64,000 bases of DNA. It comes from Antennarius striatus. Lineage: Eukaryota > Chordata > Actinopteri > Lophiiformes > Antennariidae. The notes beneath the pieces were generated by a model. It was not told the origin of the DNA, ran no database searches, and saw only the letters and a list, made by a program, of their open reading frames with translations. The DNA is taken from the NCBI RefSeq assembly GCF_040054535.1, contig NC_090783.1:3523501-3587500 (forward strand). Reading direction: 5' to 3'. Shown piece by piece: positions 36,130 through 48,754 of this stretch (position 1 is the first letter of the stretch; the number at the start of each line of letters is the position of its first letter). Both the position numbers and the translations under genes were made by a program.

Positions 36130-38831
36130 GACCCTTTAAAGCCTGCCTCTGCTGTTAGAGAACAACAGGATGGACAGCAACAGCACCGCAGCCAACCAAG
36201 TTCAACAGCAAAGGAATATCAAAGTGATAGAGATTTTGAACCATGTGGGCGGGTGCAGGGGGGGTGGAGAATGGACAGACACCACCCCAGGAGTGAAGTA
36301 ATTGGTCGGATTTTGGGAACTGGCTCTCAGGCTGTTTCATCAAGCCTTGTTTTTTCCTACTTTTTTTCTTATTTATTCGCTGTTTTACTACTTGTTTCTC
36401 TAATATTTCACCTAAAATCACGTGTTGCTGCGAAACTGAGTCGTCCAACTCGCATCACAGTTATAAACAGAGGATGTCATACCCCCCCCACCCCCACCCC
36501 CCATCACCACTTCTCATCCCGTGGCAGCTTGAAGTCTGGCTGTCCTCCTCTCGCTCTGTTTGACGGGTCTTGCTGCTCCTCTCCTTATTTGGTCTGGAGG
36601 CGCAGCTCCGCACTGAGGCCCTGGACATCCCACAGGAACATTCCAGCCACTATTGATCTGGATGGAAACCAGGACTCTCACCCAGGAGCTTGTTAATGAT
36701 CCGGCTCATCACATCATCACTCTTGTCACACCTTCATATTTCTACATTTAGATTTACTGGAGTATGTCATCTGTTATTTGGGAGTAAAGGACCTCAGCAT
36801 GGATTTATTGTGTTAACAAAAGTCGGTGAAAGTAGAACTCTGACTGATTCAAAGACGGATTCATTCATTGTTAGTTTCTGCAGGGATGTATCTATGAATC
36901 TCCCACACATAGGTAAGTTGAAGTATTTTTAAAATAGTCTCTCTATTGAAATTTATGTGAATCATTAAAAACTAAAATAAATCTATTTCTACAAACAGTT
37001 GTCTTTGAATTCAAAATTTTTCACTAAAGGCATTTAATCTTCATACATTCAAAACCGCTCTTTACTGCCACCATGTGGAAACTGTGTTACATCTCTTGTT
37101 TTTCTGAGAAAGATGGCGTGAAATAGAAAATTGAGTAGTGCTACTTTTTTCTTGTATAAATGGTAGATAAAAGAAAACTATACGAAATATTTCATCTACC
37201 AGCTGAATTTTATTAGCAATACAGCTCCATAAAACCATCTACCAATTCTTGGATCCTGTAGAAATAAACAGGTCGAAGAATGTGTATTTGTTCTGGACAC
37301 AAATAACACAATAAGATGTACATTTTCATACGTATAAACACAGCAGGAGTCAAATTCAACTCAGATCTGTTCCTACTAACGAAGGCAGGCTAGAGGTTGT
37401 GGTCAGACTTTGTGCACACTTCCATGAACTGGATATATCTAGCGAGCTTTTTTTGCATCACAGAAGAGGCTTACATGAACGGTACATGGCTATTAAATGT
37501 GTGAGTAATCACCAACTCGACTCACTCTACCTACATTAACTTTGAATATGTCACCGATTGTTAAAACAACAGGAAAAAGGTTAATAATAACCTTTAAAAA
37601 AGCGTGAATAAGCACCGCTGATGTGAAACGTTAAGAAAGAAGGACAAGAAACCAAACGTGATGGTGGGTGAGAAACAGCTGACTTTATAAAGCGAGTGGA
37701 TGTTGGACATTTTACAGCTTTCATACAAAATGCTTTAAAAAACAAAACAAAAAAAACAACCGAAACACCAGACACACACACACACAAACACACACAGACG
37801 TGTTCTCACACCAGCTGGGTGATGGGGGGTGGGGGTGACGAGATGTGAATGATAAAATAAAATAGATCTTAAGGTGCTTCAAAATTCGTTTTTGTAATTA
37901 ATGTCTATTCTATATGAAACACATTGAAATGAGAAATAAAAACAGAAGTCACATCCACTGTGCATCAAGAACTCCTACTGATAAAACGACATGAAACAGT
38001 GAGCGCCTCATTGAAACCGCCCCCCCCACAAAAAAAACCTGCAGTTCCACAACTGAAGTTTTCAATAAAATGCTATGACATTCTGAATCAAACATAAATA
38101 ATTCAACATAAAACATCAAGTGACTCATAATTGTAGCCCATATTGTGTTATTAGCGCTCAAAGACCACGAGACTTTACAATAAAACAAAGATTCTTCAAA
38201 TGTGTGTTTGCTGCTGGCGTTAAAAACAGCAACGTCCTTCCGTACCTGCTGAAACCTTCTTGTGACGGTGTGACTCTTCCTCGAATGAATATAATACCTA
38301 AAAGGTCGTCGATACTTCTTTGCATATACTGTTCAAACAACAACCTGAACTTGAAGCCCCTGCGGTTTAGATTTACTTCTCGTGTGAACGATATGAAGTG
38401 AGATCGAAGATAAAACAAACATGACATGTACTTAAAAGTTTTGTTAAAGTGCATTAATCCTAATGTGAAAGCTTGAGTTGAAAAGACATTGTGGTTTCTA
38501 GAATCTTTATCGTTTAAATCTAACATATTAGGTCTAAAACAGCAAATACACCGGTGTCAATATGTCTCAAACATCCTCCATTAGGATCATTTAAATATTT
38601 GCTTAGTGATGTGTTTCAGGACAACATGATTTGAGGTCGTTCGACGGAGCACAAAGGAGTTTGGGTTCCTCTGTGGTAGAAAAATAAAGATTAAAAAGGC
38701 AAGAATAAAAAAACCTTTCATACGAGTCTCCCATTAGAGTTATATGTTCTGTCTGTGTGAGTCTGGTCAGCGCAAACACAGAACGAGGCAATTTCACTTC
38801 CTGTGCTGTGGGCGGGGCTCTGGAATCATCA
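36130..38831. other. Region between pdlim3 and sorbs2
   Basis: It probably contains the promoter of pdlim3 (left) and the sorbs2 3' UTR (right). On the minus strand AATAAA lies at 37209-37214, which would give sorbs2 a 3' UTR of about 1.6 kb. No coding exon was recognised. Confidence 0.45.
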
Positions 38832-41800
38832 TTATAGCTGCTTCACGTAGTTTCCTGGGAAGGTTCCAAACAACTTGGTTCTTCGGGAGGTTCCTTTAAA
38901 ACAAAGAGCGATAGAATGAAGGCGGCTCACTGCAGAGAAAAAGTTTTTCATCCATGAATGTAAAAGTAGATTTTTATCTGAGCAGGATGTGGATCTACTT
39001 TTTATAGTAGTTATAAATATGTGGCGTGAGCACATGTTAAGACACACACACACACCGGCTGCAACCCTGAATTCCCTCTTCTTACCAACAAACCAACCAT
39101 CGTCACACTTCTCCATCACATCCACGATGTCGCCCTCCTTCAGCTCCAGCTCATCCTCGTTGTGAGGCAGGTAGTTGTACACAGCCTGGTACCTGAAACA
39201 AGGAGACGTGACACGTTTCACACGCACAGTAACACCCGCTCATGTGTAAAATCTCATCTCTTATTAACAAAAACAGAACTCACGGGTCTCCTCCTCCGTG
39301 GAGTGCATCCTGGACTAATCGCTATGACAACAGAGAGGCACAAAACAGTCATAAAGTGGCTTTCTTGAGATTTCAGAATTTGAATATTTGTAAATATTAT
39401 CTACAACACCTCTTTTATACCCATTAATACTACTGTCTATGTAATATTGATCACTCTGGCCACCTTTTGATTGCTCAACTGTTGTTATATGTCATGAATG
39501 TTTTATTCCTTTCTACATAAGGTGAGTCCTGATAAATAAATTTAAGATTCAAAGGACAAACTCTCCTGTCCTAGAAGGAAAATAAATAAAAATGCATGTT
39601 ATAGAACACAGGGCCATCAAGGACATGGGTTCTACACTCTTGCTTTGAGAGCCTGGGTGAATATAGACATGCCCCCCTACCCTTCGACCCCTAACGTGGG
39701 ACAGATAGGAGCGCCGGGACAAGATGGGGCTGCGAGGAGGTTTGCCACCGATGAGTGGATCCTGCTTAACAGGGTAGAAAGACCAGAAGCAACACAGCGG
39801 TGATGTTCATAATGAACCGAGTCAGCATCTTTCACAGTCAGCTGAGAACATGCTGTGAACGGTCACTCAACCCAACATCCACCTGAAACACACGGCGGCA
39901 CAAGCAGCGTGTCTAAAACTCCTCCCTGAGGTCACCAAACCATCACAGCACACCGCTGACATCATCACGCAGGTTACCCGGTCGCCACGCTTCTCGTTTT
40001 GTCATTCAAACGTCTCAAAATAGCAAAAAAATAAATAAAAAAATGCACATCAACATTCACAAAGGCAAAAAGATAGATCTTCAAGTTGTGCTTTTGTCTC
40101 ATCACCGTTCAATCTAGGTTATAAATGGGACTTAAACAGTAAGAGATGCCATTTCTTCATGCATGAACAGCGTTAATGATTGGCTCTTTAAATGCTGTCA
40201 GTTAAAGTTAGAGGCGGGTCTTTTATAAGGTCCGCTCATTATCTTTGGCACAAGCTCGAGCTACAGGAATGCTCTCATCCTCACAATCTAGTTTACCTTC
40301 ACCTTAGGAGATCTACATCCTGGATGGGGCAGAGTGGGGGGAGAGCGAGGAGTGGCGAGGGGAGGAGAGACGGGTTTAGGCTCTGAGCTGGGGCAGGCCG
40401 TGACCCGAGGAGAGAGACGGGAGGAGTGTGAGACAGATGGAGTCGGGTGAGAAGAGCAGAAGGGGGGAGGTGAAACAGGAGGAGACGGTGTTGTCGTGAA
40501 GCGAGGAAGGGACGGGGGCCGAGGGGAGGCAGGGGGAGAGGGAGGCGGGGCGTGACGTTCTGGATGCTGCGGTGGCGAGACAGACAAGGCTGAAGGAGGA
40601 GTGAGAGGAGCAGAGGGAGGTGGAAGAGGAGGAGGGAAGGACGTCAGAGGTGGTGGTATGGAGTGTGGGGGGAGGCCAGGGTGGGGGGGCTGTGTCACAC
40701 TGGGAGATGATACATGGGCCTACGGAGGCAATGACACACACATCAATAATGAAGCTACGTCACATTATTTGAATGCAGATGTCTGTTTGAGAGATGTGGA
40801 CGAGACGTGGAGGGAAACGTTTGACCTGCGTGATATTTAATAAAAAAAATAACTCCATCATGTCAGAAAGCTAAACTTTATCCTCGCTTCAGACGAAACT
40901 ATCGTTCATTATACAGGAAGAAAAAACAGAAGTGATCTTAGACGAATCATTTAATCTCCACTCACTAACATCTCGTCTCCCTGTAGCGTTTAGAAACACA
41001 TTACTTTTTCAAATTTAAGTTCAAAATTGCAGATATTCGATATTTCCTTCCATGTCCCTTCCAGGCTCCTGTAGCATTTGCAAACTCAACAGATGCAGCT
41101 CACACCATGCTCTCTACCTGTGGGCCCAGTCTCTTATTAAAACCTCTAACGTCTCCCTCTTTGTCACCACTAGCTGCTGGTTCTTCTTCTTCTTCCTCCT
41201 CCTCAATGAACAACTCAGTAAATCCCCCTCCTTTCAACGCCGCTGAACTTGGAGAGTTGACTTCTTGGGTTTTTGTTTGCTCCCCCCAGGTGATGGAAAG
41301 AGGCTCCATTGTCACTGGCTTGTGAAACTGCACCGCTAACTGCACGCCGCCTGCAGGCTCGCAGGCTGAAGCGACCCCTGTTGATTTCACAGCGGGATCG
41401 AAGGATTCTGTAGCTTTTGGCCTAAACGTGTTACGGGATTCGCTATTTAGGGAAGTCGTTGGGGATTCCTCCTGAATCATGGATAACAGCTCATCGTAAG
41501 GGTCTTTCACATGCAGCTCTACATCGCTGAATGTGTTGCTTTTGTTTATTTGCACGTTTAATTTGTGTTGCAGAGGAAGTGGCGTGGGTGGATTCGTTGG
41601 CTCTGGCGCAGTGCGGGACAAACAGTTTGGCTTAGAAAGGTGCGACGTTTGGGCTTTTCCTTTGTTGCTGTCGTACCGCAGCAGAGAATCGGCCAATGGA
41701 GACGTGAACGAGGGGTGAGGATGAGGATGGAGAGGAGGAGGCCCCACGTCTGGGTTGGGACCTGAACTGTGTCTCCCGTCTTTGAAAGGATGAGTTCTGG

Positions 41801-42215
41801 AAAATGTCTGGGGCGGCAGTGCAGAGCCTCTGTGGGACGGAACGGGCGAGGACGGCTTGGCCCCCTGGGGCTTTGGGAGAGGTGGGAGGTCAGTGGGGAG
41901 AGGAGGTGGCGTGGGAGGCACGGGGGTGGGCATGAGGGAGGGAACTTGAACGGACTCTGGGAGGGACACCGTGAGGGACAACCACTCGTCGGTGACGGCT
42001 CGCAGGTCAGGCCTTCTCGACAGGGGTTGGGGGGGTGGGAGGTCATGAGGAGTGGAGGATGGGGGTAGATGGTAGAAAGGCTCCATGAAAGTGAAGTGAA
42101 AAAGAAGTAACAGTGTAATTTATAAAGTCTAGAACAGAAAACAGCGTTTTGTGTGTTCGATGTCATCAGAGGTCTAAAGGACATTTAAATACATTCAGGA
42201 GTAAAGATTCTAAGG

Positions 42216-42247
<32 letters not shown>

Positions 42248-45200
42248 TGATTATCCTACCTTGACTGGTGTGGAGCCATGCGTCCTGTTACCAGAGTAAC
42301 CATGTGTGTCGATGTGGTGGGCGGAGCTCTTGGACGGGGAACGTTTGATGATGTCGACGTACGCCACGGGAAAGATGCCTTGTTTGGTCGTGTCTGGGAT
42401 CTTCCCCTCGTACCAGTTGTGATCTACCTGCCTTATCACGATAACTCTTTCACCCTAAACACACACACACACACCATAATTACAAACAATTAGAAGTACA
42501 TCACATCGCTCCAACATCGGCGCACTACCTTTCTGAGAGACAACTCAACGTTGGTGTCGGCGTTGAAGTTGTAGCGCGCCATCGCCTCGCCGATCTCTTT
42601 CACGTTCGCCGGCGGTGGAGGACGAACCGGCTGCTGCTTCTCCGGTGACGGTATCTTCTATTCATGAGGTTGCAAACATAGAAAGAGTCAGTTGTATGAG
42701 ACAAGTATGACATGTAGAATAAATAAACACACATTTACCTCCACATACGACATGGGGAATATCCCGATCCGACCCCGGTGCTCTCCTTCATACCAGTTAT
42801 TGTCTATTTGTCGGATGATGTTCACGCCGTCACCTTTCCTAAATGACAGCTCCCTGAAACGTAGTGATGTCAACAAAATTGCCAGCATACAGGTGTAAAC
42901 AGGACATGGACTGAATGTTTCAACCAGCGTAGCACATTCCATGTAAACGCCATCAGCCACTTAAACAGGATGAAATACAAGTAAGTCCATCAGAATGAAT
43001 TGTTATTGTTGCACATATTTACTGACTGCAAGAAATAAATCAGCTAAAGCCAACCAGGCGGTGGTGGTAAGATGCGAAAAGAAAGTTATCCTAGAAAGCA
43101 GAAGACAGTTTTATGCAGGAAATGCTTCAGAATCTGAAATCATAACATGAGCGCAATGAGTCGAGATGCATTCGAGGGCGGTTGGACAATCATGCGTTAA
43201 ACTCCTTGTTGAATAAGGCCAGCGAGATTTTCAAGACAAGCTTGAAGATGTTTCATCTAAAAGGCTTTTTCAGTTCTTCAGGAGGTGAAATGACTTCATC
43301 GGACACAGAGATCTACCGCGACCTGGACGACCCGACAGCCTCCACAGACATGCTTTAAAGCTGGATTTCCTGCAGCGTGCGCCGAGCATCAATTGTACTT
43401 ACTTAGCTGTTTGTGCCTTAAAATCATAAATGGCTCTCGCTGGCTGTTTCTGATGGAGAAGAGAGAAGAGAATAAGTTGTGTCATCTGTTTATGGGACAC
43501 CTAGGAGATGAGAGTGAGACAAAGAAAGCCAGCGAGCTTTACCGAGCACAACACAAAATAGAGCATTCTGAATTGATTTTAAATTTGTTCTGCTAAGGTG
43601 AAACAAAATAATAAAGCTGCTATTTTTCTGAAACTGCTAAAGAAATAAAAAGTTGAACAGCAGTTTTGTACCTCTCTGTCAGGTGTGGGTCTTCTGCTCT
43701 GGGATGTGTGACGTCCATCCAGCGTGGAATAACACCTGGATACATCCTGGTCTGCGATCACCAGAAACACATGAAAGGAAAGTCACAGGACGTCCAATAA
43801 TAACCCCATCACTTCACATACATGCTCACCACACAGACATATGCTTTAATGGTGCCGTTGTCACGGGCAAATGAGGGGAATGAAAGCTCAGAGTCAAAAG
43901 TAGGTGTATTTTATTTCCAGTTCACGGGTGAAAACAAGGTGGATGTGATCCTCAAAATACGACACATGCAATGATTAAAACGTTTGAAACACAAAATGGC
44001 CAGCACAGGGAGTACAGACGAAGAAATGAGACAATAAACCAGAGATAAAAATACAATAAAATGGATTGAGGGGAAAAACACAAGAGTTGGTCAATAAAAT
44101 GAGCCTTAATAAAAAAAAACAAAAAAAAAACAATAACCGGGGAAATATTGAGATTTATTTACCAACCACATGATCGAACTGTAAGTTCTCAAATATGTCT
44201 TTGCCTTAGATGCAGAGAAATTAAATTTATTTGTTTTTTGAACTTTCTGATGATAAAGTCAACCAAGCATCCTTTGGAATATTTCAAGTATAATCCAACG
44301 GCTGTTAATCTGAAGGCAGGCTTTACTTGAGAATTCACAGCAGGGTAGTATCGAATGTCATATAAATGAGTAAAAACTGACTGAGGATGAAAATCGAGCC
44401 CGGACAAATGAAGTAAAACCAGGAAGAAGTATGCAGATGCATATTTACAGTATGTATGCATGTGCTGATGTATATGTGAATATGTGCAGGTATGACTGGA
44501 TAAACTGCACATGTGCATATTTTAAATTGTGATGCATTTTTGAAAAAAAAAATCTCCACCTGAATAACAGAGACCGTTTCCATTGCCCTGCTCTTCTCCG
44601 TATTCATTGTTGTTGGCCGTGTCTGAGTGGCGTCCGTAACAGGCACTGATTGGGGACTGTAGCCGTGGCGACTGTAACCGCGGCGTGGAGGGATCCCCTC
44701 TGTACGAGGCGTACCCAGTGGGGCTCCCGTCTGGGTACGAAGACGCGGAAGAGTGACCCCCGTTCCAGCACCCTCCCCTCCCTCGTAAGGAGGAGCTTCG
44801 TTCAGGCACGTTTGGGAGCAGCTCGGCCAGGATTCTCCTCAGGATGCTGTCGTCGGGCGCTCTGGTTCCTCTGTGGCCCCTCTCCGTTTGAATGTGCTCA
44901 TAAATGTCTCTCAAGGCTGCATCTAATGCTTCATATATTGCCTGTTTGGACTTGGGTCTGCTACCTCGCTCTCCGTCGCCGCTGCTGCTTCTTCTTGAGG
45001 TAGGCGGCGAGCCCTTTTTCCTACGGAAAGGCACTGGGCTGACCAGGAAGGCCAGCTTGGACATCGGTTGATGAGACTGTGAACTCTGAGCTTGCGAATG
45101 GCTGCCGTGACTCTGCTGGGAAGGTCTTTTGTGCTCCTGCCGGGCTTGTTTTCTCTCATGACGAAGCATGGTGGTAAAACGAGTGTAAGACGCCGGGCAG

Positions 45201-48200
45201 CGACCTTTGCAAGTGCTGATGAGATGTCGGTGCTGGAAGCCCTGGTTCTGGCCTAGACTTTGGTGTCCGTGGTGGTTGTGGTGGTAATGGTGGTGGTGGT
45301 GATTGCGGCTGTGGTGATGGGCGGTGGAAGAGCCACACAAACTTTCAGAAGACGTTAACGAACAGTGGTCGAAGTCGCTCTCGCTACAAAACGACGAGCC
45401 CTCCACCTGAATGAAGTCGCTGAGGTCTGACGCGACGGCGTCTTGTTCGCTGTCAGAATAATCCGGGTTGGCTTGAGGGCCTCGAGGGACGGGAGGGGCG
45501 GGAAAGTTCTGTCCGTGGCTCGGCTCCGGCCCGACTCGAGGCTGGCCCTCAGGCGGGCTGCGAGGTCGTTGCATGCGAGCCACGCTGCGAGGCATCGTTG
45601 CGGCGTTGCCGTTGTTATCAGCATCCAGCAGAGATTCTATGGAAAAACGGCGTTTGGGAAAACTGGGGGTGCCGCCGCCGCCGCTGCTGGCTCGAGATGA
45701 AGATCCGCCCGGCGTGGTCGCGCCTGAAGGCATCTCATTATCATCCAGGTTAGGCATGGATTTGGATTTCTTAATGAGGATCTCGTATTCAGAAATACGG
45801 TTGGTCACCATATCTCGCGGCACCTCCACTCCCCAAGACGGCGCCCAGGGAGAGAGGCGATGTCGATGCAGGTGAGGCTGCCGCTCTAGATCCAGGATGC
45901 GAGCGCGGACCGAGCGGATGACTTCGGATGGGATGAGCTGAGCTCGATCGATGCGGTGCATCTTTCGATAGAGCTGGAGGAAGCCCGGCGAGTCGTGCGC
46001 TCTTCGCCGGACGAGGCGGGGTAATGAATGCGTCTGGTTGGATTCGGTCAAACTCAAAGGATTCCCGTCACAAACCAGCGACCCGGCGCTTTCCGAGCGG
46101 GTGGCACTGCGCCCGCCAGAACCAGAATGCCCTTCCCCGAGTAAGTCATCACAGCTGCGTGACTTGAGCTTGCCAGAAGGCGGCGGTACCTTCTCCGCAC
46201 TCGCCCACGCCTCAGCGTCCAGGCATTTTGTGGGACAACTGTTTGTACAACAGACGGACTTGGAAGAGGAGCTACCTCCCTGACTGGCATCCTTAAGGCA
46301 ATGCACAGCGTCAGAGGGGACAGGAAGTGGACTGTTTGAATACATGTTACATGCGTCCCCACCTTTAAAGACATCCGACAGAGAGCAGCGTGGTGGAAAA
46401 GCAGAAGGAGGAAAGCACGTTAAGCAATAATGACTAGGAAAAAAAGGTAGAAGAGGAGGGGAGAGGAAGAATTAGGTGGGGAGGGGGAAAGAGTATTTCA
46501 GTTTTTCTTTGGACTTCTATCAAGGAAACAAGAACAAACACAACAAGGAAGAAGAAAACTTTTTTTTGGACATATAAAAAGACAGGAAGTAAAAAAAAGA
46601 CAAAGAAGACACCAAATAAACAGGATATGTTTGTGTGCACGCGCTACCTTTGACTCTGGAGGGTGAGGATGGTGATGAGCGAACGGTGGTTTTTTTTAAG
46701 GTGCTGCTGGGTCTGTGAGGATCGACGGGTTTGGGGGAAGTCGCCGCTCTGATCTGAGACTGAGCGTTCGCTTGAGAACTCGACGGTTCAGACTTCCTCC
46801 TCTTCCTGTAGTCGCTTGCGGCGCTGCAACAAAGTCCGACAGTGATGACAACGGCATCGAAAAAAGACAGAAAACACCTCGAGGTACATCTTTAAATGTT
46901 TTGTGGGTAAACTCTACATCCTATTTCACAACTTTAATCATTTAAGTGAAGCAATGAGATTGAATACTTTCATTTCTGGACTGAATGTTAGAATATTTGT
47001 ACAATAAATGCACTTTTAAGTATATTCAGGTTCATCCTTTTGACCAGGAAGAAGGGACACCAACAGGAATCACATGGTCTATTCATCACCTCCCATTTCT
47101 GCCCTTTCTATTCAAAAGAGAAAATGTAGTGGAAAAAGCAGGCCGCTGGTGAAAGGGAATCGGACAAGGGAAGGAAGGGGGGGTTGAGGAAGGATCGGAG
47201 GTGAAGGGCAGAATCAATAGAATTGCCGGGTTAATTTATTCTGACTCAGTTAGTGGGAGGGAGATGTAACGCACCCTGCCTTTAGTAACAAAAGCAACTA
47301 AAGACGAACAATAATCTTTGCAAACGGCCGACAGAGGGGCTATTTGCTCTGAGCGGAGGCGAGAAAGAGCAGTTCTGATTCCACGCTGAAGCACCAGGTC
47401 TGCTATTGTTGTGAGGACTGGAAAAAGGAAATGAGGACGATGCAGGGAAAAGGTAAGAAACAGAAATTTACCTGGCAGGTCTGTCTGGAGCGTTGTCAGC
47501 AGGAGGGATGTGTAGGGATGTCTGAAACAGAGCAAACCACAAAAGAGGAAAGTAAAGCTCTGCACGAACAAAGACCTGAGGCAGAGCAGCTCACAATGCA
47601 CAGCGTGCGTACGGTTGTTGCTGTGCCACACTCAAAACGCTCCCTCCGGTTTAAAGTGCAGTGAATGCAGGTTCCACCTAACGTTGTCAGCATGAAGGCT
47701 AAACTCAAGATCTGTTTATTGGGTTGCTCTGCAAGACGATGGCAAAGGTAATAAAGCAAAGTGGGGTCCAAAATGAGCTCAAAGAGAAAATAGCTTCCTG
47801 CAAAACCTGGAATGGATCATCTGGAACGGGTCTCACTGGTTAGGAACCTTCTACACTCCATCAGGAAAGATCTCTTTGGGCAAACATCGAATGCAATTAC
47901 TTCAATTTGGGAACAAGACATTTTAAGAGAGCTGCATTTTGAGTTAAAATAAAACAAACACACAATAATAAAATAAAATGTGTGTGTGTGTGTGTGTGTG
48001 TGTCTGCGTAAATTTCTCAGGAGAAAAACATCAGCAAAAAGTGAAATAAATCTCAGTTCAGGTTAAATAGATGGGTAGTGTTTCAAAAAAACTAAAATTA
48101 TTTTCAAAAAGAAAATTTAAAAAAATGTACTCTGAACATCATCTAATATTATTCTGATCAATACAGATTCTGATCTTAAGATACAATATGTTAGAACTTG

Positions 48201-48504
48201 TCAGTACTGGAACACTTGTGAAGGTGAGATTACCTCAATGTGCCGGCGAGCGGAGATGTCTGGATTATAATCCAGCCGTTTTTTAGGAGGCTTGAGCCCC
48301 AAGCAGCAGCAGTGAGCAGGAGGAGCAGGAGGAGGAGGAAGAGTAGAAGGTGAAAATGAGGTGAAGGAGGAGAAGCATTGGTGACATCATGGGGAGAAAC
48401 ACATATGGAGAGAGTGACATCCGTTAGAGAATCTGAGTAATCAGAGGAGGACTGGTTTACATGTGCAACACACACTCAACACATACAACACCCTTTAACT
48501 GATG

Positions 48505-48581
<77 letters not shown>

Positions 48582-48711
48582 ACGATCACTCATGTGCACA
48601 TTCTATTGCCATCTATTAACTTACTCCAATGCTAATTTCAAAATAGAGTTTAAGTCACAACATCATCAATACTAACAAAAATCAGGCCTACGACATCGAC
48701 CCAAACACAAA

Positions 48712-48754
<43 letters not shown>

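Noticed and set aside
48507-48753. Regularly spaced repeats resembling an array
   Set aside because: They are plain CA microsatellites, not a CRISPR array; there are no unique spacers and the genome is eukaryotic.
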